NCBI RefSeq assembly: GCF_002776525.5
Contig: NC_045453.1
Span: 38,958,824-39,022,823, forward strand
Reading direction: 5' to 3'
Length of the DNA stretch: 64,000 bases
DNA from: Piliocolobus tephrosceles
Lineage: Eukaryota; Chordata; Mammalia; Primates; Cercopithecidae
Shown here: positions 20,726-31,785 of the stretch, in pieces
How the letters are laid out: each line of letters starts with the position of its first letter
Numbering within the stretch: position 1 is the first letter of the stretch
Program-made: the position numbers and the translations under genes
The notes under the pieces: generated by a model
What the model was told of the DNA's origin: nothing
Databases searched by the model: none
Seen by the model: only the letters and a program-made list of their open reading frames with translations

Positions 20726-23185
20726 ATGACAGGATCAAATTTACATGTAACAATATTAACCTGAAATGTAAATGGGCTAAATGCCCCAATTAAAAGATAC
20801 AGACTGGCAAATTGGATAAAGAGTCAAGACCCATCAGTGTGCTGTAATCAGGAGACCCATCTCATGTGCGAAGATACACATAGACTCAAAATAAAGGGAT
20901 GGAGAAAGATTTACCAAGCAAATAGAAAGCAAAAGAAAAGCAGAGTCTGCAATTCTAGTCTCTGATAAAACAGACTTTAAACCAACAAAGATCAAAAGAG
21001 ACAAAGAAGGTCATTACATAATGATAAAGGGATCAATTCAACAAGAAGACTTAATTATCCTAAATGTATATGCACCCAATGCAGGAGCACCCAGATTCAT
21101 AAAGCAAGTCCTTAGAGACCTACAAAGAGACTTAGACTCCCACACAATAATAATGGGAGACTTTAACACCCCACTGTCAATATTAGACAGATCAGTGAGA
21201 CAGAAAGTTAACAAGGACATCCAGGACTGGAACTCAGTTCTGCACCAAGCAGACCTAATAGAGATATAAAGAACTCTCCACCCCAAATTAACAAAATATA
21301 CATTCTTCTCAGCACCACATCACCCTTATTATAAAATCGGCCACATAATTGGAAGTAAAGCACTCCTCAACAAATGGAAAAGAACAGAAATCACAACAAA
21401 CCCTCTCAGACCACAGTGCAATCAAATTAGAACTCAGGATTAAGAAACTCACTCAAAACCACACAACTACATGGAAAGTGAACAACCTACTCCTGAATGA
21501 CTACTGGGTAAATAACAAAATGAAGTGACTTCAGCAAAGTCTCAGGATACAAAATCAATGTGCATAAATCACAAGCATTCCTATACACTGATAATAGACA
21601 AACAGAGAGCCAAATCATGAGTGAACTCCTATTCACAATTGCTACAAAGAGAATAAAATACCTAGGAATCCAACTTACAAGAGATTTGAAGGACCTCTTC
21701 AAGGAGAACTACAAACCACTGCTCAATGAAATAAAAGAGGACACAAACCAATGGAAGAACATTCTATGCTCATGGATAGGAATAATCAATATCGTGAAAA
21801 TGGTCATACTGCCCAAGGTAATTTATAGATTCAATGCCATCCCCACCAAGCTACCAATGACTTTCTTCACAGAATTGGAAAAAACTACTTTAAAGTTCAT
21901 ATGGAACCAAAAAAGAGCCCGCATATCCAAGACAATCCTAAGTAAAAAGAACAAAGCTGGAGGCATCACGCTACCTGACTTCAAACTATACTACAAGGCT
22001 ACAATAATGAAAACAGCATGGTACTGGTACCAAAACAGATAGATAGACCAATGGAATAGAACAGAGGCCTCAGAAATAACCCCACACATCTATAACCATC
22101 TGATTTTTGACAAACCTGACAAAAACAAGAAAGGGGAAAGGATTCCCTATTTAATAAGTGGTGCTGGGATAACTGGCTAGCCATATATAGAAAACTGAAA
22201 CTGGATCCTTTCCTTACACCTTATACAAAAATTAATTCACAATGGATTAAAGACTTACATGGTAGACCTAAAACCATCAACACCCTAGAAGAAAACCTAG
22301 GCAATACCATTCAGGACATAGGCATGGACAAGGACTTCATGAGTAAAACACCAAAAGCAATGGCAACAAAAGTCAAAGTAGACAAATGGGATCTAACTGA
22401 ACTAAAGAGCTTCTGCAAGGCAAAAGAAACTACCATCAGAGTGAACAGGCAACCTACAGAATGGGAGAAAATGTTTGCAATCTACTCATCTGATAAATGG
22501 CTAATAGCCAGAATCTATAAATAACTCAAACAAATTTACAAGAATAAAACAAACAACTCCATCAAAAAGTGGGCCAACGATATGAACAGGAATTTCTCAA
22601 AAGAAGACATTTATACAGTCAACAGACACATGACAAAATGCTCATCATCACTCGCCATGAGAGAAATGCAAATGAAAACCACAATGAGATACCATCTCAC
22701 ACCAGTTAGAATGGCAATCATTAAAAAGTCAGGAAACAACAGATGCTGGAGAGTATATGGAGAAATAGGAACGCTTTTACACTGTTGGTGGGAGTGTAAA
22801 TTAGTTCAACCATTGTGGAAGACACTGTGGCAATTCCTCAAGGATCTAGAGCAAGAAATACCATTTGACCCAGCAATCCCATTACTGGATATATACCCAA
22901 AGGATTATGAATCATGCTACTATAAAGACACATGCACATTTATGGTTATTGTGGCACTATTCACAATAGCAAAGACCTGGAACCAACCCAAATGTTCATC
23001 AATGATAGACTGGATTAAGAAAATGTGGCACATATATGCAATGGAATACCGTGCAACCATAAAAAAGCATGAGTTCCTGTCCTTTGTAGGTACATGGATG
23101 AAGCTGGAAACCATCTTTCTCAGCAAACTATCACAAGGACAGAAAACCAAACACTGCATGTTCTCACTTATAGGTGAGAATTTAA
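20726..23185 (+). pseudogene. L1 ORF2 pseudogene (endonuclease/reverse transcriptase), RT core deleted
   Basis: ORF2 protein normally nicks target DNA and reverse transcribes L1 RNA (about 1275 residues: endonuclease, RT, cysteine-rich tail). Here the start at 20726 is followed by a stop after 12 codons (20762-20764). The endonuclease part is recognisable at 21021-21269, with ILNVYAPN and the active-site word GDFNT. Near 21525 the sequence jumps from just after the endonuclease ('ataacaaaatgaag') to beyond the RT catalytic FADD motif ('acttcagcaaagtctcagg'). The fingers, palm and catalytic residues are therefore absent. The remaining thumb and C-terminal parts (21560-22042, 22324-22524, 22582-23265) are open in pieces, and the normal stop has changed (TTA in place of TGA). 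It is certainly inactive. Confidence 0.92.
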
Positions 23186-23400
23186 CGGTGAGATCACTTG
23201 GACACAGGGTGGGGAACATCACACACCAGGGCCTGTCAGGGGGTGGGGGACTGGGTGAAGGATAGTATTAGGAGAAATACCGAAGGTAAATGGCGAGTGG
23301 ATGGGTGCAGCAAACCAACATGGCACGTGTATACCTATGTGTCAAACCTGTATGTTGTGCACATGTACCCTAGAATTTAAAGTATAATAATAATAAAAAA

Positions 23401-23416
23401 AGAAAGTCTTTTGGGA
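23401..23416 (+). repeat. Target-site duplication of the 4.8-kb L1, 3' copy
   Basis: AGAAAGTCTTTTGGGA follows the A-rich tail and pairs with 18583-18598. Confidence 0.85.
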
Positions 23417-24142
23417 TGAAAATAAGGCTAGACCCTCAACCAATGCATCTTCCCACCTTCTGGCAAGGAGGGGAAAGAAGGGCTCATTCCCAGTGTCTCT
23501 TTGCTACGGTGGGACCAGGGTCACAGTGAGGAGACTGGAGCTCAGAAGCAAGAAGGCAGGTGCGTGGCCTCCACCTTGCAGAGGAGATCGCATGTGGGTT
23601 CGGTTCTTGTAGAGAGGCCCCAGGCTTCTAGCAATCTTCCCAGTGCTGAGTTGAGCCCTGCCTGCTTGACCTCAGGTACAATCCTGGTTTCCTTTTCTTT
23701 CTTTATTTCTGTGAAAACACGTGGTGAATGCTCGCCTGCCTGTAGGGTTTGGGAAAGGATGCTCCCTCCCATCATCTGTCCACAGCTGCTGCAACTGTCA
23801 CCAGCCATGGGGAGGGCCTGCTTCTCTGGAACAGTGAAGGTGTCCTCAGGCACTCTCAGGGAGGGGCAGGGGCTGATCCGGGCCCCAGTGTCCCATCAGC
23901 TCCCTGGAGTTCTTCAGGTTTCAGGGAGAGGCCTGGGCTGGGTCTCCTGGGTGGGCCTCCTGGGTGGCTCTCAGCTGGACAGTCCTGCACCCCTCACCCA
24001 GCACAGCAATGGAGCCATAGCACGCAGTGTGTGGTCCAGGATTTGGAGCAAGAGACTGAGGAAGGGGGCTGGCAGGGAGAGAACGTCACTTTCTGAGTCC
24101 CACGCACCATCCACCCAGCAGCTGCTGAGGCCCGTGGCTCAC
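23417..24142. other. Unassigned sequence
   Basis: No transposon is recognised. If the exon at 24143-24260 is real, this is the start of its downstream intron on the minus strand. Confidence 0.35.
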
Positions 24143-24260
24143 CTTTGACCCTCACTGTGACCTGGCTGATCTTTCGGAAAGGTTGGTCCAGGCAGCTGGC
24201 AATATCCAGGAGGCGGACTCTGGGGACACCAACTCCAGAGATGCTCACATGCTGTTTTAT
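24143..24260 (-). CDS. Candidate internal coding exon of an unidentified gene
   Basis: On the minus strand a pyrimidine-rich tract ending TTTGCTTTCTAG (3' splice site, AG at 24261-24262) leads into 118 bases. These end at GTCAAAG followed by GTGAGC, a strong 5' splice site at 24142-24137. The exon is open from its first base (phase 0) to phase 1 and encodes 39 codons starting IKQHVSISGVGV and ending ISQVTVRVK, an alternation that would suit beta strands. Another frame is also open across it. I do not recognise the protein and see no convincing neighbour exon. The site strengths and coding look are suggestive only; a chance pair of splice sites is the alternative. Confidence 0.42.
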
Positions 24261-25115
24261 CTAGAAAGCAAAGAATAGCATTAGAAAAACAAAGTAGATT
24301 TCTTGCTCTTAGCTGATTACAACTCCTATTACTGTGCTTTCAGCAGGGCCACCCTCAGACTCAGGCCCTGCTCATCTCCAGCAAGAGTTCCCTCTGTCCC
24401 AGCAGGGAGGCCCCATAGCTTACAAGTGCCCTGTCTCTCTCCTTGGGGTTGTTTTCCCAGACCCTCTGCTCTTCCTGCTCTGGGAGGGTTGACTCAACAA
24501 GGACAGCTTTTGGTATTTGCAGTGGCAGACTGAACCCCAGCCACCATTCTTGAGCTCTTGTTTGTGCCATGAAGGGTGTTTCACATGCTCTCAGAGTGGT
24601 CTGGGCTCACAGCAACTGTCCAACAGCAGCCCAGGTCAAAGCATAGATGTGGTGCAAAACCCACCCACAGGTGAGGATGGTGCTGGGAGAGCCTTCCTGG
24701 AAGACTTGATGGCAGAGCTGGGGTTTTGAGGGATGAATAGGAGTTCACTGGCGTGGAGGTGAGCATGGGAGGGGAGAAGGAAGACATTCCAGGCAGGCCA
24801 TAGAACATGTTCAATGACATAAGACAGGCCACTGTGTTGAGGAAATGGAGCCGAAGGAGGGTGTTTCATAAAACAGTAGACAGATCTGAGCAGAATACAC
24901 TCAGGACCACGTCATCCCTTTTTCTAGGAGTGCCCTCCTCAGCCCACCATTCAGATAACAGGTTCTTAGAGGCCTCCTCTTTTCCCAGCCACTGTATTGT
25001 TGGTCAGTTTGAGCTCCTCTACCTGTCCTGATCAGGTAAATTTACTCATCAGCATAACCAAATCCTTCTTACATTTTACACCGTGGACTTCAAATCAGCC
25101 AATGCTTGCTGGGGT
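24261..25115. other. Mostly unassigned; ancient repeat fragment near 24690-24830
   Basis: The words 'cttgatggcagagctgggg', 'ggatgaataggagttcac' and 'gaagacattccaggcagg' resemble a common ancient mammalian repeat ('gagctgagacctgaaggatgagtaggagtt...ggcattccaggcag'), but I cannot name it securely. The rest is unassigned. Confidence 0.4.
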
Positions 25116-25119
25116 TGTC

Positions 25120-25300
25120 AAGACCTCTTATATGAGTTATTTCACCAGATTCTCAAGTTTATCCATGAGAAATGAGTTGTGAGAAAATAGAGGCTCAAAG
25201 ATATGACTTGTTTAAAGCTAGATAGCCAGGAAGTAGAGAAGCTTGGTCTTGCAACCTGACTGTTGGATAAAGTCTAACATTTCCTCACCATGCATACCTA
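25120..25300 (+). repeat. MIR SINE
   Basis: A MIR-like order of words is present: 'tatgagttatttcaccag', 'gaaaatagaggctcaaag', 'atatgacttgtttaaagctagatagccag', 'cttgcaacctgactg'. Confidence 0.75.
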
Positions 25301-26990
25301 CAGCTATTTTAGTGTCAACAGAAGGGCACAGTAAATGGGGAGAAATTTGCCATAGTCCCTGCAAGTGAGGTCAGTCCTGCAAGTCCAAGTTCAAAGAGCT
25401 GAGACAGTGATGGCCACAGCGGATCTTTTTTAAATGTGTGCGTGCCTTCTATAATTTACTCCTCATAATCCAATGATGTGATGTGTCTTTATTTCCCTTC
25501 TCCAGGTGGAAACACAAGGTTATCTGAGGGAAGCAACTCCATGGGCCTTGCCATGCCTGCCCCAGCATAGGAGGGCAGTGCTGAGCTAAGGGCTCTCACC
25601 GACTGCCCCTGCGGGATCCAGACACCCCACCCGGCAGCTTGCTAGATAAGCAGGGCTAGATAAGCAACTGGATCCTGCCATTGTCTGCCTGAGCAGAGGA
25701 AGAGGAAGACGGACAGCCCACAGCCCCTCTGCCTGCCAAGGGTACTGCCTTCTTCAATATTCAGCCCAAAGCAAGCGGTCTACATTTGCTGTGGCTGGGA
25801 GAAAAAATAAACACAGAAACTGTGAACTGATATGTTAGGTTGCTAAGGAAAGAGCTGCTTACAGCTTGGGGAACTGAAACGACACTCACATTTTGTCTTG
25901 TCTTTTAACTCTTTCTTCTTCAGCATCATTAGGGGTGCTTCTGGGATCACTGCTGGGAAGGGATGAGAAAGACACAGAGCAATGTAGAGGGAGCGTGCTG
26001 ACTGCTGAGACCCCTGCCCACTCTATGGGGACTTTGAAGGCTGAGGCAACCCTTCAGAGTTGTCTTGGAGGGACAAGGGGCCCAGGCTCTCATGGCCCAC
26101 ATTGAGCAGTCTGGGGATGCCATCCCGGAAGAAGGCGTAACTTTGGGTGGGGGGCTCTCTCCAGGCCAGACAATCCTGGAGGAATTGACCATGCAGCTGG
26201 GGGCTCTGGAACTGGGGCTATGCTCTTCATTCCTGAAGCCGGTTTGAGGGATGCATCAGTTATGGGGTCCTCTGCACATCTCCCCTGATACCTCGGCATC
26301 TCTTAAGGTTTAAGTTATGTCTATTAGGAACTGGAAGCTCTCTGCTTCTCTGCAGATGCCCTGGTTGCCTCCCTAGACATCATTCTTTGTTAGCATCACC
26401 AACTTTGTCCACCCAGGGTCACAAAATTTTGCACAGAAGCTCCATTGTCTGAAATTCTCAAGGATAACTGTGTGCCTGATCCCACTGGGGAAGCTGAGGT
26501 GGATGGGTCAGGCAGCAGCAGCCAGTCGAGGTAGGAGAAGTTGCTTCTGGTCTGGTTCAATTAGTAGAACTGGACAGTGCCCTTTGCAGTGTCCAGACAG
26601 AAGGCTCTAAGGTTCTGCTCGGACGCAGGCAGGGATGGGAGCATGATATACCACATGGCATATGGTTCCATGGGCAGCTCTCAGACATGAACACTGGTTA
26701 CCACCAAGTTGAAGCTTTCCTGGCATCTGTCTTTGGTCCTAGAACCATCCTGTGGGGGTAAAGGGAAGTCTGGTCCATTTTTCGGGCCAGACTTTTTTAA
26801 GACTACCGTAATAGTCTTCAGATACACAAATACTGAATCTCTGATTCCATCTTGTTCTGTCATCAGACTCTGTAAAGTGGGAGCATGCTACAGTGAGGGA
26901 GAGGAGAGGGGAGTTGGAAAGATAACTAAGAGCTTATTGGATACGATTTGGATACTTTTCTCTCAAAATGTGATGAAAAGTGCTTTTTGT
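25301..26990. other. Unassigned sequence, possible MIR fragment at 25440-25560
   Basis: The words 'tttactcctcataatccaatgatgtgatgtg' and 'ggtggaaacacaaggtta' at 25450-25535 are MIR-like but weak. The remainder is unassigned. A minus-strand segment at 25600-25688 is bounded by good splice-like sites (see findings). Frames at 25893-26300 lie on both strands without motifs. Confidence 0.35.
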
Positions 26991-27029
26991 TTTCTTTCTT
27001 TCTTTTCTCTTCTTGCCCTTGTTATTCAC

Positions 27030-27465
27030 GTAAAATGTACATACATAAAGTGTGCAAATTAATAGATCTATAGATCACTTTGTGTGTATTACCATCTCAA
27101 CAATATTAAGTCTTCCAATCCAGGAACATAGGACGTCTTTCATTTGTTTAGGTATTCTTCAATTTATTTCAGTAAAGTTTTCTAGTTTTCAGTGTACAAG
27201 TGTTGCTCCTCCTTGGTTAAATTTATTACTAAGCATACTATTTTTTGATACTATAATAAATAGCATTGTTTTTAAATTTTCATTTCAGGTTATTTATTAA
27301 TAATGTATAGAAATACAACTTTTTGTTGATTTGGTATTCTGCAACTTTACTGAATGCTTTTATTAGCTTTAATAGTTTTTAATGGATTCTTTGGTATTTT
27401 TCTATTTGTCAGATTATTTCACCCGTGAATAGAAATGATTTACTTCTTGTTCTTTAATCTGAATG
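27030..27465 (-). mobile_element. L1M LINE fragment, antisense
   Basis: The complement of L1 ORF2 is recognisable: 'acaatattaagtcttccaat', 'gttttcagtgtacaagt', 'ttattaataatgtatagaaa', 'gcaactttactgaatgc', 'ttctttaatctgaatgc'. The first 60 bases may be 3' UTR joined by a deletion. It is cut at 27465 by the MaLR-like LTR. Confidence 0.8.
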
Positions 27466-27862
27466 CTGTTGTGAGCTGAATTGTATTCCTCCAAATTCAT
27501 ATTCCTCCAGCACTTCAGAATGTGATTGTATTTGAAAACAGATCCTTTAAAGAGGTAAAATGATGCTACATGGGTGGATCCTAATCTAATCTGACTGGTG
27601 TCCTTGTAAGAAGAGAAAATTTGAACACACAAGGAGACACCAGGGGTGCACACGCACAGAAGATGACCATGTGAAAAGGCAGAAATAAGGTAGTCATCTG
27701 CAAGCCAAGGAGAGAGGCCTCAACCTCAAGAGAAACCAACCCTGATGACACATTGATCTTGTACTTCTGGCCTCCAGAACGATGAGAAAATAAATGTCTG
27801 CTATTTAAGCCACCCAGTCTTTGCAACTTTGTTGCTGAACAAACTAGTTAACTAATACAGAT
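27466..27862 (+). mobile_element. MaLR (MLT1-type) solo LTR-like repeat
   Basis: The words 'gagctgaattgtattcctcc', 'cttcagaatgtgattgta', 'ctgactggtgtccttgtaag', 'tacttctggcctccagaac', 'aataaatgtctgctatttaag' and 'aactaatacag' give the full order of an ERVL-MaLR LTR with its polyadenylation region. It inserted into or beside the antisense L1M. Confidence 0.75.
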
Positions 27863-27999
27863 ACCCTTGTTTTATTATTGAATAATAACATCGACACCCC
27901 AGGAAATTGTGCATTGTCTATTTTGTGCCCCAGGTACCCAAGCCAAGTAAAAGAGGATTTTGAAAATATTGTGATAAAATGGAATTAAAGATAAAAATG

Positions 28000-29058
28000 T
28001 ATTTCTCAACATAAGCAAGATGAAGAAACTTTTGAAACCAGTGATACAAGCTGTTCAGTCCATCCCTAAAAAAACTGAGAGTCCTGGGAATTTAACCATG
28101 TTAATCAGGTTTTTAAAACATTATTAACTGAAAAAATGGGTGCCCTTTAAAGATGTTTTAATATTAGAAAAAAAAAAAGAAGTAAGAAGGAGCCAAACCA
28201 GGCCTGTGAGGTGAGTGCCTAATGATTTCCTACTAAAGCTGTGGCAAAATTGCCCTTGTTTACTGAGAGAAATGAGCAGGAGCATTGTCATGGTGGACAA
28301 GGGCTCCCTCATGAAGTTTTCTTAGGCATTTTTCTGCTAAAGCTTTGGCTAACTTTCTCAAAATACTCTTACAATAAGTAAATGTTATAATTCTCTGGCC
28401 CTCCAGAAAGTCAAAAAGCAAAATGCCTTGAGCATCTCAAGAACTATTGCCATGACTTTTGCTCTCCATTGGTCCACTTTTGCTTTGACTGGATCCCCTC
28501 CATCTTTTGGTAGCCGTTTTGGTAGATTGTGATTTGTCTTCAAGATTGAACTGGTAGAGCCATATTTCATCTCCCATAATAACCCTTTGAAGAAATGCTT
28601 CAGGATGGAGATCCCATTTGATTAAAATTTCCATGAAAACCTCTCTTTTTGTCTGCTGCTGATCTGGGTGCAAGAGTTTTGGCACCCATTGAGTAGAAAA
28701 TTTACTCAACTTTAATTTTTCAGATAGAATTGTGTAAATTAAACTAATTGAAGTGTCTACTGTGTTGACTATTTTTGTGTAGTTAATCATTGGTCCTTTT
28801 CAGTTAGGACGTGAACAAGATGAATATTTTTCTCACAAATTAATGTTGGATGCTTTACTATCATGGGCTTCATTTTCAGCATTGTCTTGTCTGTTCTTAA
28901 ATGAGTTATCCGTTTGCAAACTGCTGATTTCTTTCGGTCATTGTCCCTATGAAATTTTCATAAAGAATCAATGTTTCACAATTCTTCCACTCAAGCTTCA
29001 CTACAAATTGGATGTGTTTTGGGTCTTTTCTGCTCAGAGACCTTTCTCTCCATATAGA
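28000..29058 (-). pseudogene. Mariner (Tc1/mariner) transposase relic
   Basis: The minus strand encodes broken but ordered mariner transposase sequence. A linker with the word QWVPKLLHPDQQQ is followed by GDEIWLYQF, where D and E of GDE correspond to the first catalytic aspartate region of the D,D34D triad (about 28562-28576). A later frame has the C-terminal word SLKGTHFFS. Mariner transposase cuts and pastes DNA at short terminal inverted repeats. Here frameshifts and stops separate the pieces (28437-28790, 28385-28570, 28124-28312), no clear terminal repeats are visible at the ends, and no intact frame exists. The resemblance is nearest to primate Hsmar2-type relics from memory, but the subfamily is uncertain. 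Confidence 0.75.
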
Positions 29059-29061
29059 TAG

Positions 29062-29198
29062 AGCTGTTCCTTTTTCTCTTCTCTTCTGCCTATTAAGCCT
29101 CTGCTCCTAAACTCTTCATGTGTGTCTGTTTCCTAAATATTCCTAGTGCATGATGATGAACCCCAGGGTATATACCCCAGACAATGTAGCCATTTCAT
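29062..29198 (+). mobile_element. Class I ERV LTR, 3' part (R-U5)
   Basis: The stretch 'cctattaagcctctgctcc', an ATTAAG-type signal followed by C/T-rich sequence, runs to a 'gtagccatttca' end directly before a primer-binding-site-like sequence. The upstream U3 part is missing, apparently replaced by the mariner relic. Confidence 0.6.
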
Positions 29199-30290
29199 AT
29201 TGGGGACCTCATCTGGGATATCAAGGTACAACATTCATCCAAATGTGATAAAAGTTACAGGTATCAACGTCTGGATACATCATACTCCAATCAATGCCTA
29301 GAAAGCTGGTGGAGCAACCCTTGACAGCCCAGATAAACATTCTGGATACCAATTTGAAGAAATAGGAGATCTTAGGTGACAATCATAAAGGATAAATAGA
29401 TGAGCAAGGGCTACTCATCCCACTCAGTCCCACCTTTACTTTCTGTCATTTCTACTTTTCCCCTCGAGATGTACTGTCAGATATTAAAACTTCTTTTTGA
29501 TGCATATTTGCAGGGAGGTTTTAATTATCCATGGGATTGCATGTGTAACTTCATAGACCCCCAAAAGGGAAATGTTGTGTCTTGGCAATTTAGATGAAAA
29601 TTATCTACTGCACCACACTTGCAGGAATTGCCACATTGACTCTATTTGCAGTGAGACTATATGCTGTGACACCTTCTAACTGGAATATCAGACAGAGAGT
29701 TTCCATTGCTATAGTATTTTGCTTAATTATTATCCTTATAGCAGGAATAATAGTTACCAACAAAAAGGAAGCATGACAATTTTACTGTCACTGAGTCCAC
29801 AAGGACTTTTTTTATTGGGTTTGCTAATATGTCACACCCTGGCTATGAAAAGAAGGTTATAAAGGAAAGAGATTTTATATAACAAAGGATCTTGGATGGT
29901 AAATACTTGTCTTAAAGAAAATAGTTTGTTGTTGAAAAGAGATGTTTAGGACAAGTCAGAAGGTTTAAGCATGTTGTTGATGGTTGTGGAAATCAAGAAA
30001 AGATTATAAGGATGGATGGTAAATACTTGTCCTAAAAAGAATGGTTGGTTGTTTAAAAAGAAGAATATTCAAGACAAGTCAGAAGGTTTAAGCATGTCGT
30101 AGATGGTTTGTGGAAGCCATGAAGGAATTAGTTGCAGGAAAGATTTAGCTAAGATTAACACTAAAATTACACTTGCCACTCAATAACATACTTCTCCCAA
30201 TCATATTGCAAGTTATAAAAGATGACCTAGACCTGAAATTATTCCCTAATGGCAAATCAAGGGGGGAATATATGTTTTTCTCAAAGAAAA
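29199..30290 (+). mobile_element. Class I (gammaretrovirus-like) ERV internal relic
   Basis: The sequence at 29201-29218 resembles a proline-tRNA primer-binding site (TGGGGACCTCATCTGGGA), the usual position after a 5' LTR. What follows is short and rearranged, with no gag, protease or polymerase motif that I can see. A small frame at 29594-29776 encodes one strongly hydrophobic segment, which could be the end of a membrane glycoprotein. It is far too short to be functional. A 120-bp unit is duplicated in tandem at 29894-30125. The family is not named with confidence, and the relic is dead. Confidence 0.55.
29894..30125 (+). repeat. 120-bp tandem duplication in the ERV relic
   Basis: Copy 1 at 29894-30013 and copy 2 from 30014 both begin GGATGGTAAATACTTGTC and share GACAAGTCAGAAGGTTTAAG. 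They are diverged by substitutions and small indels, so the duplication is old or inherited from the virus family. Confidence 0.85.
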
Positions 30291-30295
30291 AAATG

Positions 30296-31585
30296 TTGAA
30301 AAGGTAAATAAAAGTGATAGACTATCAGCAAGATTAACTGAGAGAAAATTCAAACAACCTCAATAAGAAGCAAAATAAGAGATATTACAACTGACACCAC
30401 AGAAATACAAAAGATCATTCAAGGTTACTATGAACACCTTTACACACATAAGCTAGAAAACCTCGAAGAGATGTATAAATTCCTGGAAAAATACAACCCT
30501 CCTAGCTTAAATCAGGAATAATTAGATACACTTAATAGACCAATAGCAAGCAGTGAGATTGAAATGGTAATTTAAAAATTGTCAACAATAAAAATCTAGG
30601 ACCAGATGGATTCACAGCAGAAATCTACCAGATGTTCAAAGAATTGATACCAATCCTTTTGACACTATTCCACAAGATAAACAGGGAACCCCCTACTTCC
30701 TTCTATGAAGCCAGCATCACCCTAATATCAAAACCAAGAAAAGACATAACCAAAAAAGAAAACTACAGACTGATATCCTTGATGAACATAGATGCTAAAA
30801 TCTTTAATAAAATACTAGCTAACCAAATCCAACAACATGTCAAAAAGATAATCCACAGTCATCAAATGACTTTCATACCAGGGATGCAGATATGGTCTAA
30901 CATATGCAAGTCAATAAATGTAATACACCACATAAACAAAATTTTTTAAAAATCATATGATTATCTCAATAGATGCAGAGAAAACATTTGACAAAGTCCA
31001 GCATCGCTTTATGATTAAAACTTTCAGCACAATCGGCATACAAGGGATATACCTCAATGTAATAAAAGCCATCTATGACAAACCTAAAGGCAACACAATA
31101 CTGAATGGGCAAGAGTTGAAAGCATTCCCTCCGAGAACTGGAACAAGACAAGGATGCCACTTTCACCACTCCTCTTCAGCATAGTACTGGAAGTCCTAAC
31201 CAGAGCAATCAGACAAGAGAAAGAAGTAAAGGGCATACAAATCAGTAAAGAAGAAGTCAAATTGTTAATGTTTGCTGACGATATGATCATTTACCTTGAA
31301 AACCCTAAAGACTCCTCAAGAAAACCCCTAGAATTGATAAAAGGCCATAGTCACCAAAACAGTGTGGTACTGGTATAAAAATAGGCACATGGACCAATGG
31401 AACAGAATTGAAAACCCAGAAATAAACCCAAATACTTATGGATCTTGGACAAAGCAAACAAAAACATAAAGTGGGGAAAGGACACAGTTTTCAACAAATG
31501 GTGCTAGGGTAATTGGCTAGCCATATGCAAGATAATAAAACTAGATCCTCATCTCTCACCTTATACAAAAATCAACTGACAAGAG
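30296..31585 (+). pseudogene. L1 ORF2 fragment (L1PB/L1MA-like), internally deleted
   Basis: Sense L1 ORF2 begins within the pre-RT region and covers much of the reverse-transcriptase domain. Words include ISLMNIDAKI, IISIDAEKTFDKVQH and, at about 31268-31290, the catalytic motif FADDM. Stops and frameshifts divide it (30632-30949, 30957-31184, 31154-31378). Near 31345 the sequence jumps from 'ctagaattgataaaa' to 'ggccatagtcaccaaaac', losing roughly 0.5-0.6 kb. It ends at about 31585 without a 3' UTR or tail. Unlike the L1 at 18.6 kb, this one keeps FADD but lacks the endonuclease. Confidence 0.88.
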
Positions 31586-31653
31586 ATATGTGATATGGTC
31601 CCAATCTTCACAAACTCCTGTTGATCACTAAACTGGGCTGACTGTCAATAACA

Positions 31654-31785
31654 TTTTGTTAAGGGAAGAAATCAGTAAATGGATGGGTTTTGTTAAAGAG
31701 AAATCAGTAAATGGATGGGTTTTGTTAAAGGAAGACTAAGTAAATGGGTGGGTTTTGTTAAAGGAAGATTAAGTAAATGGATGGG
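31654..31785 (+). repeat. Four-copy minisatellite, 32-34 bp unit
   Basis: The units start at 31654, 31688, 31720 and 31753, each beginning TTTTGTTAA and ending AAATGGRTGGG. They differ by single substitutions and 1-2-bp indels. Confidence 0.95.

Larger units (their letters stand above)
18599..23400 (+). mobile_element. L1PA-type LINE with both ends, internally deleted
   Basis: The element runs from a typical L1 5' end ('caagatggtcaaataggaac') to a 3' UTR and A-rich tail, between 16-bp target-site duplications. That makes it a genuine full-length-type insertion rather than a truncated one. It is 4.8 kb instead of about 6 kb because of a deletion of roughly 1.1 kb in ORF2 (junction near 21525). 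The 3' UTR words ('gggtgggggactgggtg', 'agtattaggagaaatacc') suggest an intermediate-age L1PA (about L1PA8-13), older than the L1 at 9.7 kb. Both ORFs are broken, so it cannot transpose. Confidence 0.93.

Noticed and set aside
22582..23265. 227-codon frame
   Set aside because: It is the C-terminal part of the broken L1 ORF2 at 18.6-23.4 kb.
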